Shown one piece after another: positions 50,154 through 58,857 of a stretch of 64,000 nt of DNA (position 1 is its first letter; the number at the start of each line of letters is the position of its first letter). Source of the stretch: Streptomyces sp. NBC_00335. GTDB lineage: Bacteria > Actinomycetota > Actinomycetes > Streptomycetales > Streptomycetaceae. The position numbers and the translations under genes were made by a program. The notes beneath the pieces were generated by a model. That model made no database searches, had not been told where the DNA came from, and saw nothing but the letters and a program-made list of their open reading frames with translations. The stretch is from positions 4,092,001-4,156,000 of the forward strand of contig NZ_CP108006.1 in assembly GCF_036127095.1 (NCBI RefSeq). The letters are read 5' to 3'.

Positions 50154-52070
50154 CTACGCCGGGCCGATCACCGCCCCCTCGTGCCAGCCGGCGCCGTCGC
50201 GCCGGTAGTGCTGGAGCAGGCGGTCGGTGCGCAGGACGATCACCTCCAGGTTGAACCCGAAGCTGCCCTGGAGCATCCCGGTGACCGCCAGCACGTCGTG
50301 GCCGAAGACCGCGGAGCGCTGCCAGGCGCCGCCCCCGGCGTTGCCGCGCCACCAGTGCTCGATGCGCCCGCCCGCGCCCGTCACGCACAGCTCGTAGTTC
50401 CCGGCGGTGTCCTCGTCGGCCGCCCCGTGCTGCGCCTCGATCAGGCAGGGCGCGGAGGCGATGCCGGAGCCGAAGATCTCGCCGGGGCGCCAGACGAACC
50501 CGTTCGGGTCGTCGCGCCACCACAGCTGCATCCGGCCGTCGGTGCGGGTGGCGACCAGGTCGAGGTGGCGGGAGCGGGTCTGGACCAGGGCCGGGCCGAA
50601 GTGCGCGATGCCGGTGGCGAAGCGGCCGCCGTCGTTCCAGGTCCAGGGGGCGCCGTTGATCCGCCACCAGTGGTTGAGGCGGCCGTCGGCGGTGCGGACG
50701 ACCACCTCGAAGTTGCCGGGCGTCCCGTAGTCGCTCTGGATGAAGGCCGGGGTCGAGCCGACCGCCGCGTCGCCGGGACCGAAGGCGCCGCCGTCGCGCC
50801 AGGCCGCGGCGAAGTGCTCGTAGTACCAGTGGCGGAGCCGGCCGCCGGTGGTCACGTGCAGCGACTCCATGTTCCGGTTGTACGTGGTCCCCGTGAAGGC
50901 GGGCTGGCCGGAGGCGTCGGAGCCGAAGCTCTGGGCACGGTTCCAGGCGAAGGGGGCCTCCCCCTCGCGCCACCAGTGGCTCAGGGAACCGCCGCCGGCT
51001 CCGGCGAGGGCCGCCAGTTCGAAGTTGCGGTGGGCGCGGCCGTTGCCGCTCTCGTAGACGTTGCCGGCGTGCAGGCGGCGCTTGCTCCAGGGGTCGATGT
51101 TGGTGTCCTGCAGCCCGCACTTCGCCCAGTCGTCGATCCGCGCCTCGCCGTACGCGATCCGGCCGTAGCCGCCCACGTGGTGGCCGGTCCCCCAGGAGTT
51201 CTTGAACAGCCAGCAGCCGGCCGCGTCGTCGTAGCCGGTGATCAGGACGCAGTGGCCGCCCGCCAGGCGGCCGCCGGTCTGGTGGTAGACGCCGGAGCCG
51301 AGGCCGAAGAAGTCCTCGTACACGTCGAAGCAGGCGGTCAGCGGGCCCACCGTGTCCAGCCAGACCTTCTGCTGCTCCACGTCGCCGAGCAGGACGTGGC
51401 CCCCGGTGATGCGGACGGTCCGGCCGGAGCGGTCCCAGCTCGGCGTGTACTCGGACCGCCAGGCCTCCCGGCGGTCGACGGGGGTACCGGGGGGCGGCGG
51501 CGAGTACGGCCAGCAACCCGGGTCCGCCAGCCCGCCGTTGGTCCGGATCCAGTCGAGGGCGGCCTCGGGGCTGCCCGTCTGCCCGCAGGTGGCCTTCATC
51601 CCGTCGTGCAGGTCCCCCTCGGACCGCTCGGCCCACACGTGGTGCTCGATGCGGGCCATCGACTCCACCAGACCGGCCGCCCCGAACGCCCAGCCGGCAC
51701 TGCACGGGGCCTGGTCCTTCACCTTGGTGAGCCAGGGCCGGTCCCAGCGGCTGCGCCAGTCCACGGCGGAGGGGCGGGCGGCGGCGAGGGGGCGGCTTCC
51801 GGGGAGCAGCCCGTGCGCCGCCCTGCGCCGGGTGAGGTGCGGATTGCCGCTGACCCGGCCCACGAGGCTCCGCAGGTCCACCGGCGGCGCGGCCCCGGCG
51901 GGCGTCAGCTCCGCTGCCGCCGCCGTGCTCGCGCCCAGGCCCAGGGCGGGCCTCGGTACGGGATCCCCGTCGGCAAGGTGCTCGCTCACGGACCACCGCG
52001 CCCCGCGCGCCGCGAGCAGGGCCCGCAGTTCCCCCGCGGTCTGGACACGCCCCTCCGACTGCTCCGGCAT
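50154..52070 (-). CDS. Papain-fold (C1) protein with missing nucleophile, fused to propeller-like repeats
   Basis: A 638-residue protein starting at ATG 52070, after a GGGGGG element. Residues of about 100-310 form a papain-type domain: VDWRSRW, then Gln120 in KDQAPCSAGWAF, His273 in GGHCVLITGYDD and Asn291 in LFKNSWGT. In papains the nucleophilic Cys lies right before WAF; here that position (126) is Gly, and the only nearby Cys is three residues earlier. Proteolysis is therefore unlikely. Residues 330-638 hold about six repeats of 48-55 residues with a GRLxHWWR motif, resembling a PLL/tectonin-type propeller lectin. No signal peptide. The chagasin-like gene follows. Confidence 0.85.
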   Translation of the reverse strand: MPEQSEGRVQTAGELRALLAARGARWSVSEHLADGDPVPRPALGLGASTAAAAELTPAGAAPPVDLRSLVGRVSGNPHLTRRRAAHGLLPGSRPLAAARPSAVDWRSRWDRPWLTKVKDQAPCSAGWAFGAAGLVESMARIEHHVWAERSEGDLHDGMKATCGQTGSPEAALDWIRTNGGLADPGCWPYSPPPPGTPVDRREAWRSEYTPSWDRSGRTVRITGGHVLLGDVEQQKVWLDTVGPLTACFDVYEDFFGLGSGVYHQTGGRLAGGHCVLITGYDDAAGCWLFKNSWGTGHHVGGYGRIAYGEARIDDWAKCGLQDTNIDPWSKRRLHAGNVYESGNGRAHRNFELAALAGAGGGSLSHWWREGEAPFAWNRAQSFGSDASGQPAFTGTTYNRNMESLHVTTGGRLRHWYYEHFAAAWRDGGAFGPGDAAVGSTPAFIQSDYGTPGNFEVVVRTADGRLNHWWRINGAPWTWNDGGRFATGIAHFGPALVQTRSRHLDLVATRTDGRMQLWWRDDPNGFVWRPGEIFGSGIASAPCLIEAQHGAADEDTAGNYELCVTGAGGRIEHWWRGNAGGGAWQRSAVFGHDVLAVTGMLQGSFGFNLEVIVLRTDRLLQHYRRDGAGWHEGAVIGPA

Positions 52071-52335
52071 TCCGGCCCCCCAACGCACCGTACGGATCCG
52101 AGCCCCGGGAGCGTCCACCTGCGCGGAGGGCGCGTCAAGGGGGTCCGTACGGTCGCGCGGCGGCACGCGGGGGCGCTGGCCGCTGGTGCCGTGACCGGGA
52201 GCCCGCTGCGGGGGCGGGTGTTCCCGGGGGCCGGAACGGTGTGATCCACATCGCATTCGGCCGTCCGGCCCGTTTGCGAGCACGATGATCGCGCAGACGG
52301 GACTGCTGGAACACCCCCGAGGAAAGGACCGGCCC

Positions 52336-53859
52336 ATGGTGGCCCCCAATCCCCCGCAGGTGGCCGATCCCGAAGCGGTGAAGCGCCATCCCAGCCTCTT
52401 CCGTGCCATCAGGCAGCGCCGGAATCCCAGACTCCGCAGGACGGACATCACCGTCACGGACGAGGCGACGGTCAAGCGCGCCGTCAAGGCGGCCTCGCTC
52501 GGCAACGCCATGGAGTGGTTCGACTTCGGCATCTACTCCTACCTGGCCGTCACCCTCGGACACGTCTTCTTCCCGTCCGGGAACGAGACCACGCAGTTGC
52601 TGTCCTCGTTCGCCGCCTTCGCCGTGGCCTTCCTGGTACGGCCGCTGGGCGGGATGTTCTTCGGCCCGATGGGCGACCGTCTCGGCCGCAAGCGGATCCT
52701 GGCACTCACCATGATCATGATGGCGGTGGGCACGTTCGCGATCGGGCTCATCCCCTCGTACGACGCGATCGGCCTGTGGGCCCCCGCCCTGCTGATCCTC
52801 TTCCGCATGGTCCAGGGCTTCTCGACGGGCGGTGAGTACGGCGGCGCGTCCACCTTCATCGCCGAGTACGCGCCCGACAAGCGCCGCGGCTTCTTCGGCA
52901 GCTTCCTGGAGTTCGGCACCCTGGCCGGGTACGTCGGCGCGGCCGGCCTCGTCACCGCGCTGTACGCCGTGCTCGACGACGGCCAGATGGAGGCCTGGGG
53001 CTGGCGCGTCCCCTTCCTCGTCGCCGGGCCGCTGGGCCTGGTCGGTCTCTACCTGCGCATGCGCCTGGACGAGACCCCCGCCTTCCAGAAGCTGGAGGGC
53101 GGCAAGGCGCTCGCCACGGAGGCCACGGCCGGCGCGGCCGGCGCGGCCGCCACGGAAGCCGCGGAGACCACCACCAAGGGCGACCTCGCGAGGATCTTCC
53201 GCGACCACTGGCCGACGCTGGTCCTGTGCGTCTGCCTGGTCGGCGCCTACAACATCAACGTCTACCTGGTGCTGTCGTACCTGCCGACCTATCTGTCCGA
53301 CGAGCTGGGCTACAGCGAGACGCACGGCCTGCTCGTCCTGCTCGGCATGATGGTCTTCCTGATGCTGGTGATCAGCCGGGTCGGCAAGCTCTCCGACCGC
53401 TTCGGCCGCAAGCCGGTGCTGATGACGGGCATGGCGGGGTTCTTCCTTCTCTCCCTGCCCGCGTTCCTCCTGATCCGCCAGGGCAGCGTCCTCGCGGTCG
53501 GGCTGGGCATGCTCGCGCTCGGGCTGTCGCTCGTCTGCCTGCTCGCGACGATGTCCGCCGCCCTGCCCGCCCTGTTCCCGACGCAGGTCCGGTACGGCTC
53601 CCTGTCGGTCGGCTACAACCTGTCGACCTCGCTCTTCGGCGGGACGACCCCGCTGGTGGTCACCGCACTGATCAGCTGGAGCGGCTCGAACCTGATGCCC
53701 GCCTACTACTCGATGGGGGCGGCGCTGGTCGGCATCGTCTCCGTGGCCTGCATGAAGGAGACCGCGCGCCAACCGCTCGACGGCTCCCCTCCCTCCGTCG
53801 AGACGCAGGAAGAGGCCGCGGAGCTGTGCGCGGCCCAGTCCCCGGACCCGAAGTTCTGA
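52336..53859 (+). CDS. MHS-family MFS symporter (ProP-like osmolyte transporter)
   Basis: A 507-residue protein starting at ATG 52336 with GAGGAAAGGA 7 bases upstream. Twelve helices begin near residue 50. Family motifs: GNAMEWFDFGIYSYLA, the MHS A-loop MGDRLGRKRILALTMIMMA, STGGEYGGASTFIAEYAPDKRRG (near 170) and a second loop SDRFGRKPVLMTGM. These match proline/betaine:H+ symporters. The ProP C-terminal coiled coil is absent; a short acidic tail is present. It may import compatible solutes or a carboxylate. Divergent from the papain-like gene across 265 bp. Confidence 0.93.
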   Translation: MVAPNPPQVADPEAVKRHPSLFRAIRQRRNPRLRRTDITVTDEATVKRAVKAASLGNAMEWFDFGIYSYLAVTLGHVFFPSGNETTQLLSSFAAFAVAFLVRPLGGMFFGPMGDRLGRKRILALTMIMMAVGTFAIGLIPSYDAIGLWAPALLILFRMVQGFSTGGEYGGASTFIAEYAPDKRRGFFGSFLEFGTLAGYVGAAGLVTALYAVLDDGQMEAWGWRVPFLVAGPLGLVGLYLRMRLDETPAFQKLEGGKALATEATAGAAGAAATEAAETTTKGDLARIFRDHWPTLVLCVCLVGAYNINVYLVLSYLPTYLSDELGYSETHGLLVLLGMMVFLMLVISRVGKLSDRFGRKPVLMTGMAGFFLLSLPAFLLIRQGSVLAVGLGMLALGLSLVCLLATMSAALPALFPTQVRYGSLSVGYNLSTSLFGGTTPLVVTALISWSGSNLMPAYYSMGAALVGIVSVACMKETARQPLDGSPPSVETQEEAAELCAAQSPDPKF

Positions 53860-53916
53860 GCCGCCCGCGGCTCGGAAGGTGCCGGCGTCGGTCTTCGGCG
53901 CTGGTTCAGGTGGTGG

Positions 53917-54747
53917 TCACCCGGGCCGAGCGGGGCTGAGCGCGCAGGGCGGGGAGCCGGGCGCTGTCCTCCGCTTCGGCCAGGCCCTCGCCCAGGGCCA
54001 GCAGGGAGAGGAGCCGCACCGGCCGGCCGGCCGGCCGGCCGCGGCGGCGGCTTCCAGTTTGTGGTGGCCGTCGAGGAGGAAGTGGGTCAGGCCCCAGTGC
54101 GCGCAATAGTCGTCTCCGGAGTCGACGGCGGGCTGGCACACGTCCAGCGTGGAGACCGCCACGGCCGTGGGGACGGTTCCCCGCTCCATGAGCGCGACGT
54201 ACTCCTCGACGCGAGCCCTCTCGTTCCACCTCGGAGGGACCATCGGCACGACGAACTCGTAGAGGTGGGCGTCCGCGTCGACGGCGGTCTCGAAGGTCCG
54301 GTAGTACGGAGTGTGCGGGTACTCCGGGAGACCCCAGAACGGATCGACCCCCCACGTCGTGAGCTGTTCGCCGCTGAAGTAGTCGCCTTCCTTGCCGGGG
54401 ATGACCAGCCGGGGTTCCACGCTAAGGAGCAGCGGAAGGTACTCGCCCTCCGGCAGCAGCGCACCGAACGCCTCGATCACGCCGCCGTCGTCCGGATCGT
54501 CCAGTGCACCCGTGAGCCGCTCCTGCACGCTCTCCAGGGACAACGTCTGGTTCGCGCCCTCCAGCCTGCGGAACAGGAACTGGCACGTCCCGCAGAAGAA
54601 GCTCAGCTCGAAGGCGGGCTCGTCGTCGAGCATCAGCAAACGGCGCCCGGACCCGCCACCGAGCTTCTGCGTTTCCGTACCGAAGGTCAGCCGCGCCTCG
54701 GGGGCGGGGAGGCCGAGGCTGCGCGGGTTGCCCGTTTTGATCACCAT
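53917..54747 (-). CDS. Protein of unknown function, C-terminus frameshifted at a GGCC repeat
   Basis: A 276-residue frame starting at ATG 54747 (MVIKTGNPRSLG); GTG 54783 is an alternative. The core has a CxxC (FFCGTCQFLFRRLEG), a YLPLLLSVEPRLVIPGKEGDYFSGEQ stretch and ends its conserved part at HFLLDGHHKLEAAAAAG. After that the frame crosses (GGCC)5 at 54021-54040 and continues as an odd Cys/Trp/Pro-rich tail. The other frame there gives a natural-looking end (RPVRLLSLLALGEGLAEAEDSARLPALR) to a stop at 53906. Removing 8 bp or adding 4 bp would restore it. Function unknown. Confidence 0.72.
   Translation of the reverse strand: MVIKTGNPRSLGLPAPEARLTFGTETQKLGGGSGRRLLMLDDEPAFELSFFCGTCQFLFRRLEGANQTLSLESVQERLTGALDDPDDGGVIEAFGALLPEGEYLPLLLSVEPRLVIPGKEGDYFSGEQLTTWGVDPFWGLPEYPHTPYYRTFETAVDADAHLYEFVVPMVPPRWNERARVEEYVALMERGTVPTAVAVSTLDVCQPAVDSGDDYCAHWGLTHFLLDGHHKLEAAAAAGRPAGRCGSSPCWPWARAWPKRRTAPGSPPCALSPARPG
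54021..54040. repeat. (GGCC)5 tetranucleotide tract within a gene
   Basis: Five tandem GGCC units preceded by CC. Each gain or loss of one unit shifts the reading frame. The surrounding gene appears frameshifted exactly here. Confidence 0.9.
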
Positions 54748-54816
54748 GAAACGACCGTACGGGACGCTCCCGGTCGCCTCCACCGACTGATGCGCGCGTA
54801 CCCGGCCGGGCGGGCT

Positions 54817-55449
54817 TCACAGCCGCTGTCCGGGCCCGATGACCGTGAGTCCCACCTGTTCGGCGATCCAATGCGCGTACGGCTCGTTCGTTTGGCGGCC
54901 GCCGAAGACGGCGCTGCGGACGTGGACGAGGACGGTGTGGTCGTCAGCGGGCTCGCGGAGGTGACGCGTGTGGGTGTTGAGGAGGAGGGTCACCTCGGAG
55001 TGCTTGTGCTCACCGTGAAAGCCGAGTTCGGGCGCGTCCGGCCAGCACAGCGTCTCCCAGTTGATCTCGCCCGTGTTCGGGCCGATCGCCGCGGTGAAGG
55101 CGTCCTCGATGCTCCCGACCGGCAGGTCGAGCAGCGAGCACTCCACCGGCAGCCGTCCGTCGTACGAGGCGGAGCCGGCCGGCAGACCGGGCCCTTGGAC
55201 TCCGACGACCAGCGCGGGGTACTCCTGCAGCGGCACCCCGTCGAACTCGCCGTGCTCCTCCTGCCCCTGGAACCACCCCTCGGGCAGCTCCTTCGCCATC
55301 CGCCGCACCTCGGCGACGGAGAGGAGCTCGGCGTACACGGAGACCTCGGAGTGCTCGCAGCGGCCGAACTCCATGAGGCGGCGCGCGGTGCTCAGGGCGA
55401 GTGCCGGGTCGGGGGTACGGAACACGGGATAGGCGATGTCGTTGGACAT
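54817..55449 (-). CDS. Hypothetical protein (210 aa)
   Basis: A cytosolic protein starting MSNDIAYPVFRTPDPALALSTARRLMEFGRCEH. It has no signal peptide or membrane segment. Recognisable parts are an acidic stretch around EELPEGWFQGQEEHGEFDG, a DLPVGSIEDAFTAAIG helix and a C-terminal HVRSAVFGGRQTNEPYAHWIAEQVGLTVIGPG strand-helix. No family recognised. It is transcribed ahead of the frameshifted gene on the same strand with a 69-bp gap, so the two may function together. Confidence 0.7.
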   Translation of the reverse strand: MSNDIAYPVFRTPDPALALSTARRLMEFGRCEHSEVSVYAELLSVAEVRRMAKELPEGWFQGQEEHGEFDGVPLQEYPALVVGVQGPGLPAGSASYDGRLPVECSLLDLPVGSIEDAFTAAIGPNTGEINWETLCWPDAPELGFHGEHKHSEVTLLLNTHTRHLREPADDHTVLVHVRSAVFGGRQTNEPYAHWIAEQVGLTVIGPGQRL

Positions 55450-55580
55450 GCCGTGACTGTGTCACCGTGCGGCTTCGCAGGTCATCGCATTTACGGCACA
55501 CGCCGCTCGCCCGCGAGCGCCCCGGCGGGGCGCTGCCGCTTCTGGGGCGGGCAGCGCCGGGGCCGGGGGTGCGGCAGCCG

Positions 55581-56459
55581 CTACTGGACGGGGAGCGGGA
55601 CCGGGAGCGGCGGGGCCGGGACCGGCAGCGGGGGGAGGCCCGGGAGGCCGAGGCCGGTGAGCAGGGCGACCAGGGCTGCGACCAGGTCGGTCACCACGTC
55701 CGTGGCCTTGGCCTTGGCGTCGGTGGAGCAGCCGCAGGGGCCGGCGGCCTTGGTGAGGCCGTCGACCGAGCCCTTGAGCTTGTCGATGGCGCCCGTGACC
55801 ACGTCGAGCGGGCCTGCGGCGGGCTTGGCCTTGTGGGCGGAGACGGGGAGCGCCACGGGGACCGCGGGCGCCGCCACCGGGAGCTTCGGCGCCTCGACCG
55901 GGAGGGCCGGGGCCGCCACCGGGAGGGCCGGGGCCGCCACCGGGAGCTTCGGAGCCTCCACCGGGAGCTTCGGGGCGTCCACGGGCAGCTTCGGCGCCTC
56001 GACCGGGAGCTTCGGGGCCTCGATCGGCAGCTTCGGCGCCTCGACCGGGAGCTTCGGCGGGTCCACCGGGAGGGCCGGGGCGTCCACGGGCGGGAGCGGG
56101 ACCGGGAGGGCCGGGGCGGCGGGCAGGCTCTTCTTCAGGTCCTCGAGCGCGGCGGCGATCTTCTCCTTGAAGGCGGCCAGGTCCGCCTCCGGGATCTTGC
56201 CGTCGGGGGACTTCAGGACGGCCGCCAGCAGATCGGTGATGGGTTTGAGCAGCCCGCCGACCCCGCCCAGGGACTGCACCTGCGCGAGCAGGGCCTCCGT
56301 ACCGGGGATGGCCTTCCCGGCCGGCGCGGCCGCCACGAAAGCGGTGGCGGCCTGCGGCTTCGCGGACGACTCCGCCGCCGCCGACGCCAGACCGGGGGAC
56401 GCGGTCAGCAGGCTCAGGCAGAGGGCGGCGGGGACGGTGTAACGCGTGATGCGGTGCAA
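55581..56459 (-). CDS. Secreted protein with LPV heptad tandem repeats
   Basis: A 292-residue protein starting at TTG 56459 with AGGAGAG 6-7 bases upstream. The signal peptide (MHRITRYTVPAALCLSLLTASPGLASA) is followed by an Ala-rich region and a helix (EADLAAFKEKIAAALEDLKKSL). Then about 13 copies of a 7-residue unit of the type APKLPVE/APALPVA (about residues 120-212). The C-terminus has a CGC motif (GPCGCSTDAKAKATD) and a Leu/Pro-rich end. The repeat is encoded by 21-bp units between about 55845 and 56110. It may be a cell-surface stalk or matrix protein. Function unknown. Confidence 0.8.
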   Translation of the reverse strand: MHRITRYTVPAALCLSLLTASPGLASAAAESSAKPQAATAFVAAAPAGKAIPGTEALLAQVQSLGGVGGLLKPITDLLAAVLKSPDGKIPEADLAAFKEKIAAALEDLKKSLPAAPALPVPLPPVDAPALPVDPPKLPVEAPKLPIEAPKLPVEAPKLPVDAPKLPVEAPKLPVAAPALPVAAPALPVEAPKLPVAAPAVPVALPVSAHKAKPAAGPLDVVTGAIDKLKGSVDGLTKAAGPCGCSTDAKAKATDVVTDLVAALVALLTGLGLPGLPPLPVPAPPLPVPLPVQ

Positions 56460-56669
56460 CGGATCTCTCCTGTCGAGGGCCCCGGCGCGGGACGTGCCGG
56501 GGCGTGCCGTGAAGTGGGACGTGACATGGGACGTGTCCCAGCCCACTCACCGACACCCCGTCAGCCCCCGCAACCCGAGCCCCCGCACCGCCCGTGCGGA
56601 CACGCCGCGCAACCGGCCTACGTACGCCCTTGACCTGCGTCTACGCCGTCACCCTCGGGCGATGCCCCG

Positions 56670-57155
56670 TCAGGCGGGTCCCTCCCACCGGATCTCGCCG
56701 TCCTCGACCCGGTCCGTGGCGGCGAGCCCGACCCGCGCGGCGACGGCCGCGGACGCGGTGTGGTCGGGGTGAACGTGCGCGATGAGCCGGCGCACCCCGG
56801 CCTGCGCCCCGAGCCACTCGGCCATGGCCCGTGTCGCCTCGACCGCGATGCCGCGGCGCTGCCAGGGCGTGCCGATGACCCAGGCGATCTCGGCGACCTC
56901 CCCGGAGACGGTCGCCTGGACCGTGCCGGTCAGACAGTCCTCGGCGTCGAGCCGGACCACCCAGTTGCACCAGGTGACGGCGGGGTCCGGCGAACCGGCG
57001 ACCAGTCGCGCGTAGCGCGTGCGCAGCTCCGGCGCGGTGAGGGGGGCTCCGCCGATGAACCCGTGCAGCTCCGGGTCGCCCAATACCGCGGCCATCTCAT
57101 CCGCGTGCGCGACCTCCAGGGGCAGCAGGGTCAGCCGCCCGGTCCGGATGATCAT
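56670..57155 (-). CDS. GNAT-family acetyltransferase (RimJ/RimL type)
   Basis: A 161-residue protein starting at ATG 57155 (MIIRTGRLTLLPL), overlapping the DUF397 stop by 3 bases (ATGA). The GNAT fold is clear: N-terminal RLTLLPL strand, EIAWVIGTPWQRRGIAVEATRAMAEWL (acetyl-CoA site with QRRGIA) and HPDHTASAAVAARVGL. The RimJ/RimL-type pattern suggests N-terminal or small-molecule amine acetylation. It is the third gene of the XRE-DUF397 operon. Confidence 0.9.
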   Translation of the reverse strand: MIIRTGRLTLLPLEVAHADEMAAVLGDPELHGFIGGAPLTAPELRTRYARLVAGSPDPAVTWCNWVVRLDAEDCLTGTVQATVSGEVAEIAWVIGTPWQRRGIAVEATRAMAEWLGAQAGVRRLIAHVHPDHTASAAVAARVGLAATDRVEDGEIRWEGPA

Positions 57156-57331
57156 CCCGCCTGCGTCGCGAACGCGGTCCACGCGGCACCACTCATCTCG
57201 ATGACCGGCCCGTCGGTCTGCTTGCTGTCCCGCACGGCGACCGTGCCTGCGATGTTCGTGGCCACCTCGACGCAATCCGAGTCGTTGGTGATGTCGCTGT
57301 AGCTCGACTTCACGAAATTGAACTGCTTCAT
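57152..57331 (-). CDS. DUF397 protein (module 2)
   Basis: A 59-residue protein starting at ATG 57331: MKQFNFVKSSYSDITNDSD, then CVEVATN, AVRDSKQTDGPVIEMS and AWTAFATQ blocks typical of DUF397. The start overlaps the XRE stop (ATGA) and its stop overlaps the GNAT start. The three genes are thus translationally coupled. Confidence 0.93.
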   Translation of the reverse strand: MKQFNFVKSSYSDITNDSDCVEVATNIAGTVAVRDSKQTDGPVIEMSGAAWTAFATQAG

Positions 57332-58200
57332 GCCTGGAAACCTTTACAGATGGCGTCGATCAGGTTCACGGAATCGTGAGGTGCGAGGCTCAGCCTTGAG
57401 AGTCGGTCGAACGCCCGGCGGAAGCGCTCGTTGGCTTCGGCTCCCTCGGCCCACACCGTAGCCGCGACACTTTCCGTGTAGCCCACGTCCAAGGCCCCCT
57501 GCTCGGCGAACGACAGGATGTTGAAGGCTCCCCCGACACCATGTGCCGCTCCCACACGGAACGGGAGCACTTGGATGTGGATGTTGGGCAGATGCGCCTT
57601 CTCCACCAAGTGGGCGAGCTGTCCGGCCATGACCGCCCGACCACCGATCTCCTGACGTAGAGCCGCCTCCCAAACGATGGCGTGAAACTCCAAGGGTCGT
57701 TCGCCCCAGAGCCGGTTCTGCCGACGGGTACGCGTGGTCACCATGACTTCGATCTCGTCGGGATGCGTCCAGGAATCGGAGCTGACGCCCAGCGCGCGAA
57801 TGTAGTCCGAGGTCTGGAGGAGCCCCGGGACCAAGGCGAGCTGCCAGGTCCTGATGCGAGTGGCGACGTCCTCCATCGCCACGTACTCGGCGAAGCCTCC
57901 GACGGTCGGAACCTGCTGCCACCACCCCTTGGCCTTGCGCCGCTCCCGATCAAGCTTGGCCAGCGCCAGCAACCCCGCGACGGCCGACTCGTCCGTCTCC
58001 CCGTAGAGCTTGCACAGGGCGACGATGTCCGGGTCCCGGAACGGAACCCAGCCTCGCTCCATCTTGGCGACCTTGGCCGCCGTGGCACTCAGCACCTGCG
58101 CCGCTTGCGGCTGCGTCAGGCCCGCGGCGTCCCGCAGGCGCAGCAGTTCCCCGCCCAGCCGACGGGCCAGCACCGTGGATACCCGGTTGTCCGTGGGCAC
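57328..58200 (-). CDS. XRE-family (DUF5753, WhiJ-like) regulator, module 2
   Basis: A 290-residue protein. GTG 58200 (MPTDNRVSTVLARRLG) is chosen because GAGGAGG lies 8 bases upstream; the frame extends further but without an RBS. HTH: LLRLRDAAGLTQPQAAQVLSATAAKVAKMERGW (about 16-49). The DUF5753 domain has LVPGLLQTSDYIRALG and AVWEAALRQEIGGRAVMAGQLAHLVEKAHLPNIHIQVLPF. It heads an XRE-DUF397-GNAT operon and diverges from an anti-sigma-like ATPase, as in module 1. Confidence 0.93.
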   Translation of the reverse strand: MPTDNRVSTVLARRLGGELLRLRDAAGLTQPQAAQVLSATAAKVAKMERGWVPFRDPDIVALCKLYGETDESAVAGLLALAKLDRERRKAKGWWQQVPTVGGFAEYVAMEDVATRIRTWQLALVPGLLQTSDYIRALGVSSDSWTHPDEIEVMVTTRTRRQNRLWGERPLEFHAIVWEAALRQEIGGRAVMAGQLAHLVEKAHLPNIHIQVLPFRVGAAHGVGGAFNILSFAEQGALDVGYTESVAATVWAEGAEANERFRRAFDRLSRLSLAPHDSVNLIDAICKGFQA

Positions 58201-58422
58201 TTGCTCCACCTCCTCGTACCCGGGGCAGTCTTCCGCGCCCGGACCGAACCGCACAACTACTCCTTGGGGATAGATATCTCCGGAAGAGGTTGCACCCGAC
58301 TGCGCGGTCACTCTACGGTCAGTAACGAACTACTCACCGCACAGAGTCAGTTGGCGGAAGCGCACCGGGCTGTCCACAAGACGGCACCGGCATGCCACCG
58401 CCCGTACCGGAGGTGCACGGCC

Positions 58423-58815
58423 ATGAACGGACTCACGCGTCACGACGTACGGAACTACCCGCCCCGCCAGGACTCCGTACCCACCGCCCGCCGGCACACC
58501 GCATGGCTCGCCGTGGCGTGGGGGCGGCCCGAGCTCGCGGCGGACGCGGCGCTGCTGACCAGCGAGCTGACCACCAACGCGCTGCTGCACGGCTCCGTGT
58601 GGGACCGGTACTTCCGGGTCGAGATCAGCCTCACCGGAGCAGTGCTCCGCATCGAGGTCACCGATCCGAAAGGCGAGCGCCGCCCCGAACCGCGAGCGGC
58701 GGTCGGCGACCACGACCAGTTCGGGCGGGGGCTGCACATCGTCAAGGCCCTCGCGGCGCACTGGGGGTGCACGGACCGGATCGTCGGCAAGACGGTGTGG
58801 GCGGAGCTGAGCTGA
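58423..58815 (+). CDS. HATPase_c anti-sigma-factor-like ATPase, module 2
   Basis: A 130-residue protein with GGAGG 9 bases before ATG 58423. N-box SELTTNALLHGSVWDRYFRVE, VTDPKG and G-box FGRGLHIVKALAAHWG match the RsbW/SpoIIAB-like GHKL group. It diverges from the module 2 XRE gene across 222 bp. It precedes the SseB/DUF1266 gene by 42 bp. Confidence 0.92.
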   Translation: MNGLTRHDVRNYPPRQDSVPTARRHTAWLAVAWGRPELAADAALLTSELTTNALLHGSVWDRYFRVEISLTGAVLRIEVTDPKGERRPEPRAAVGDHDQFGRGLHIVKALAAHWGCTDRIVGKTVWAELS

Positions 58816-58857
58816 CCCAGGGCGGAGGGCAGGAGTCCCCCCGTTAGGGTGATCCAC

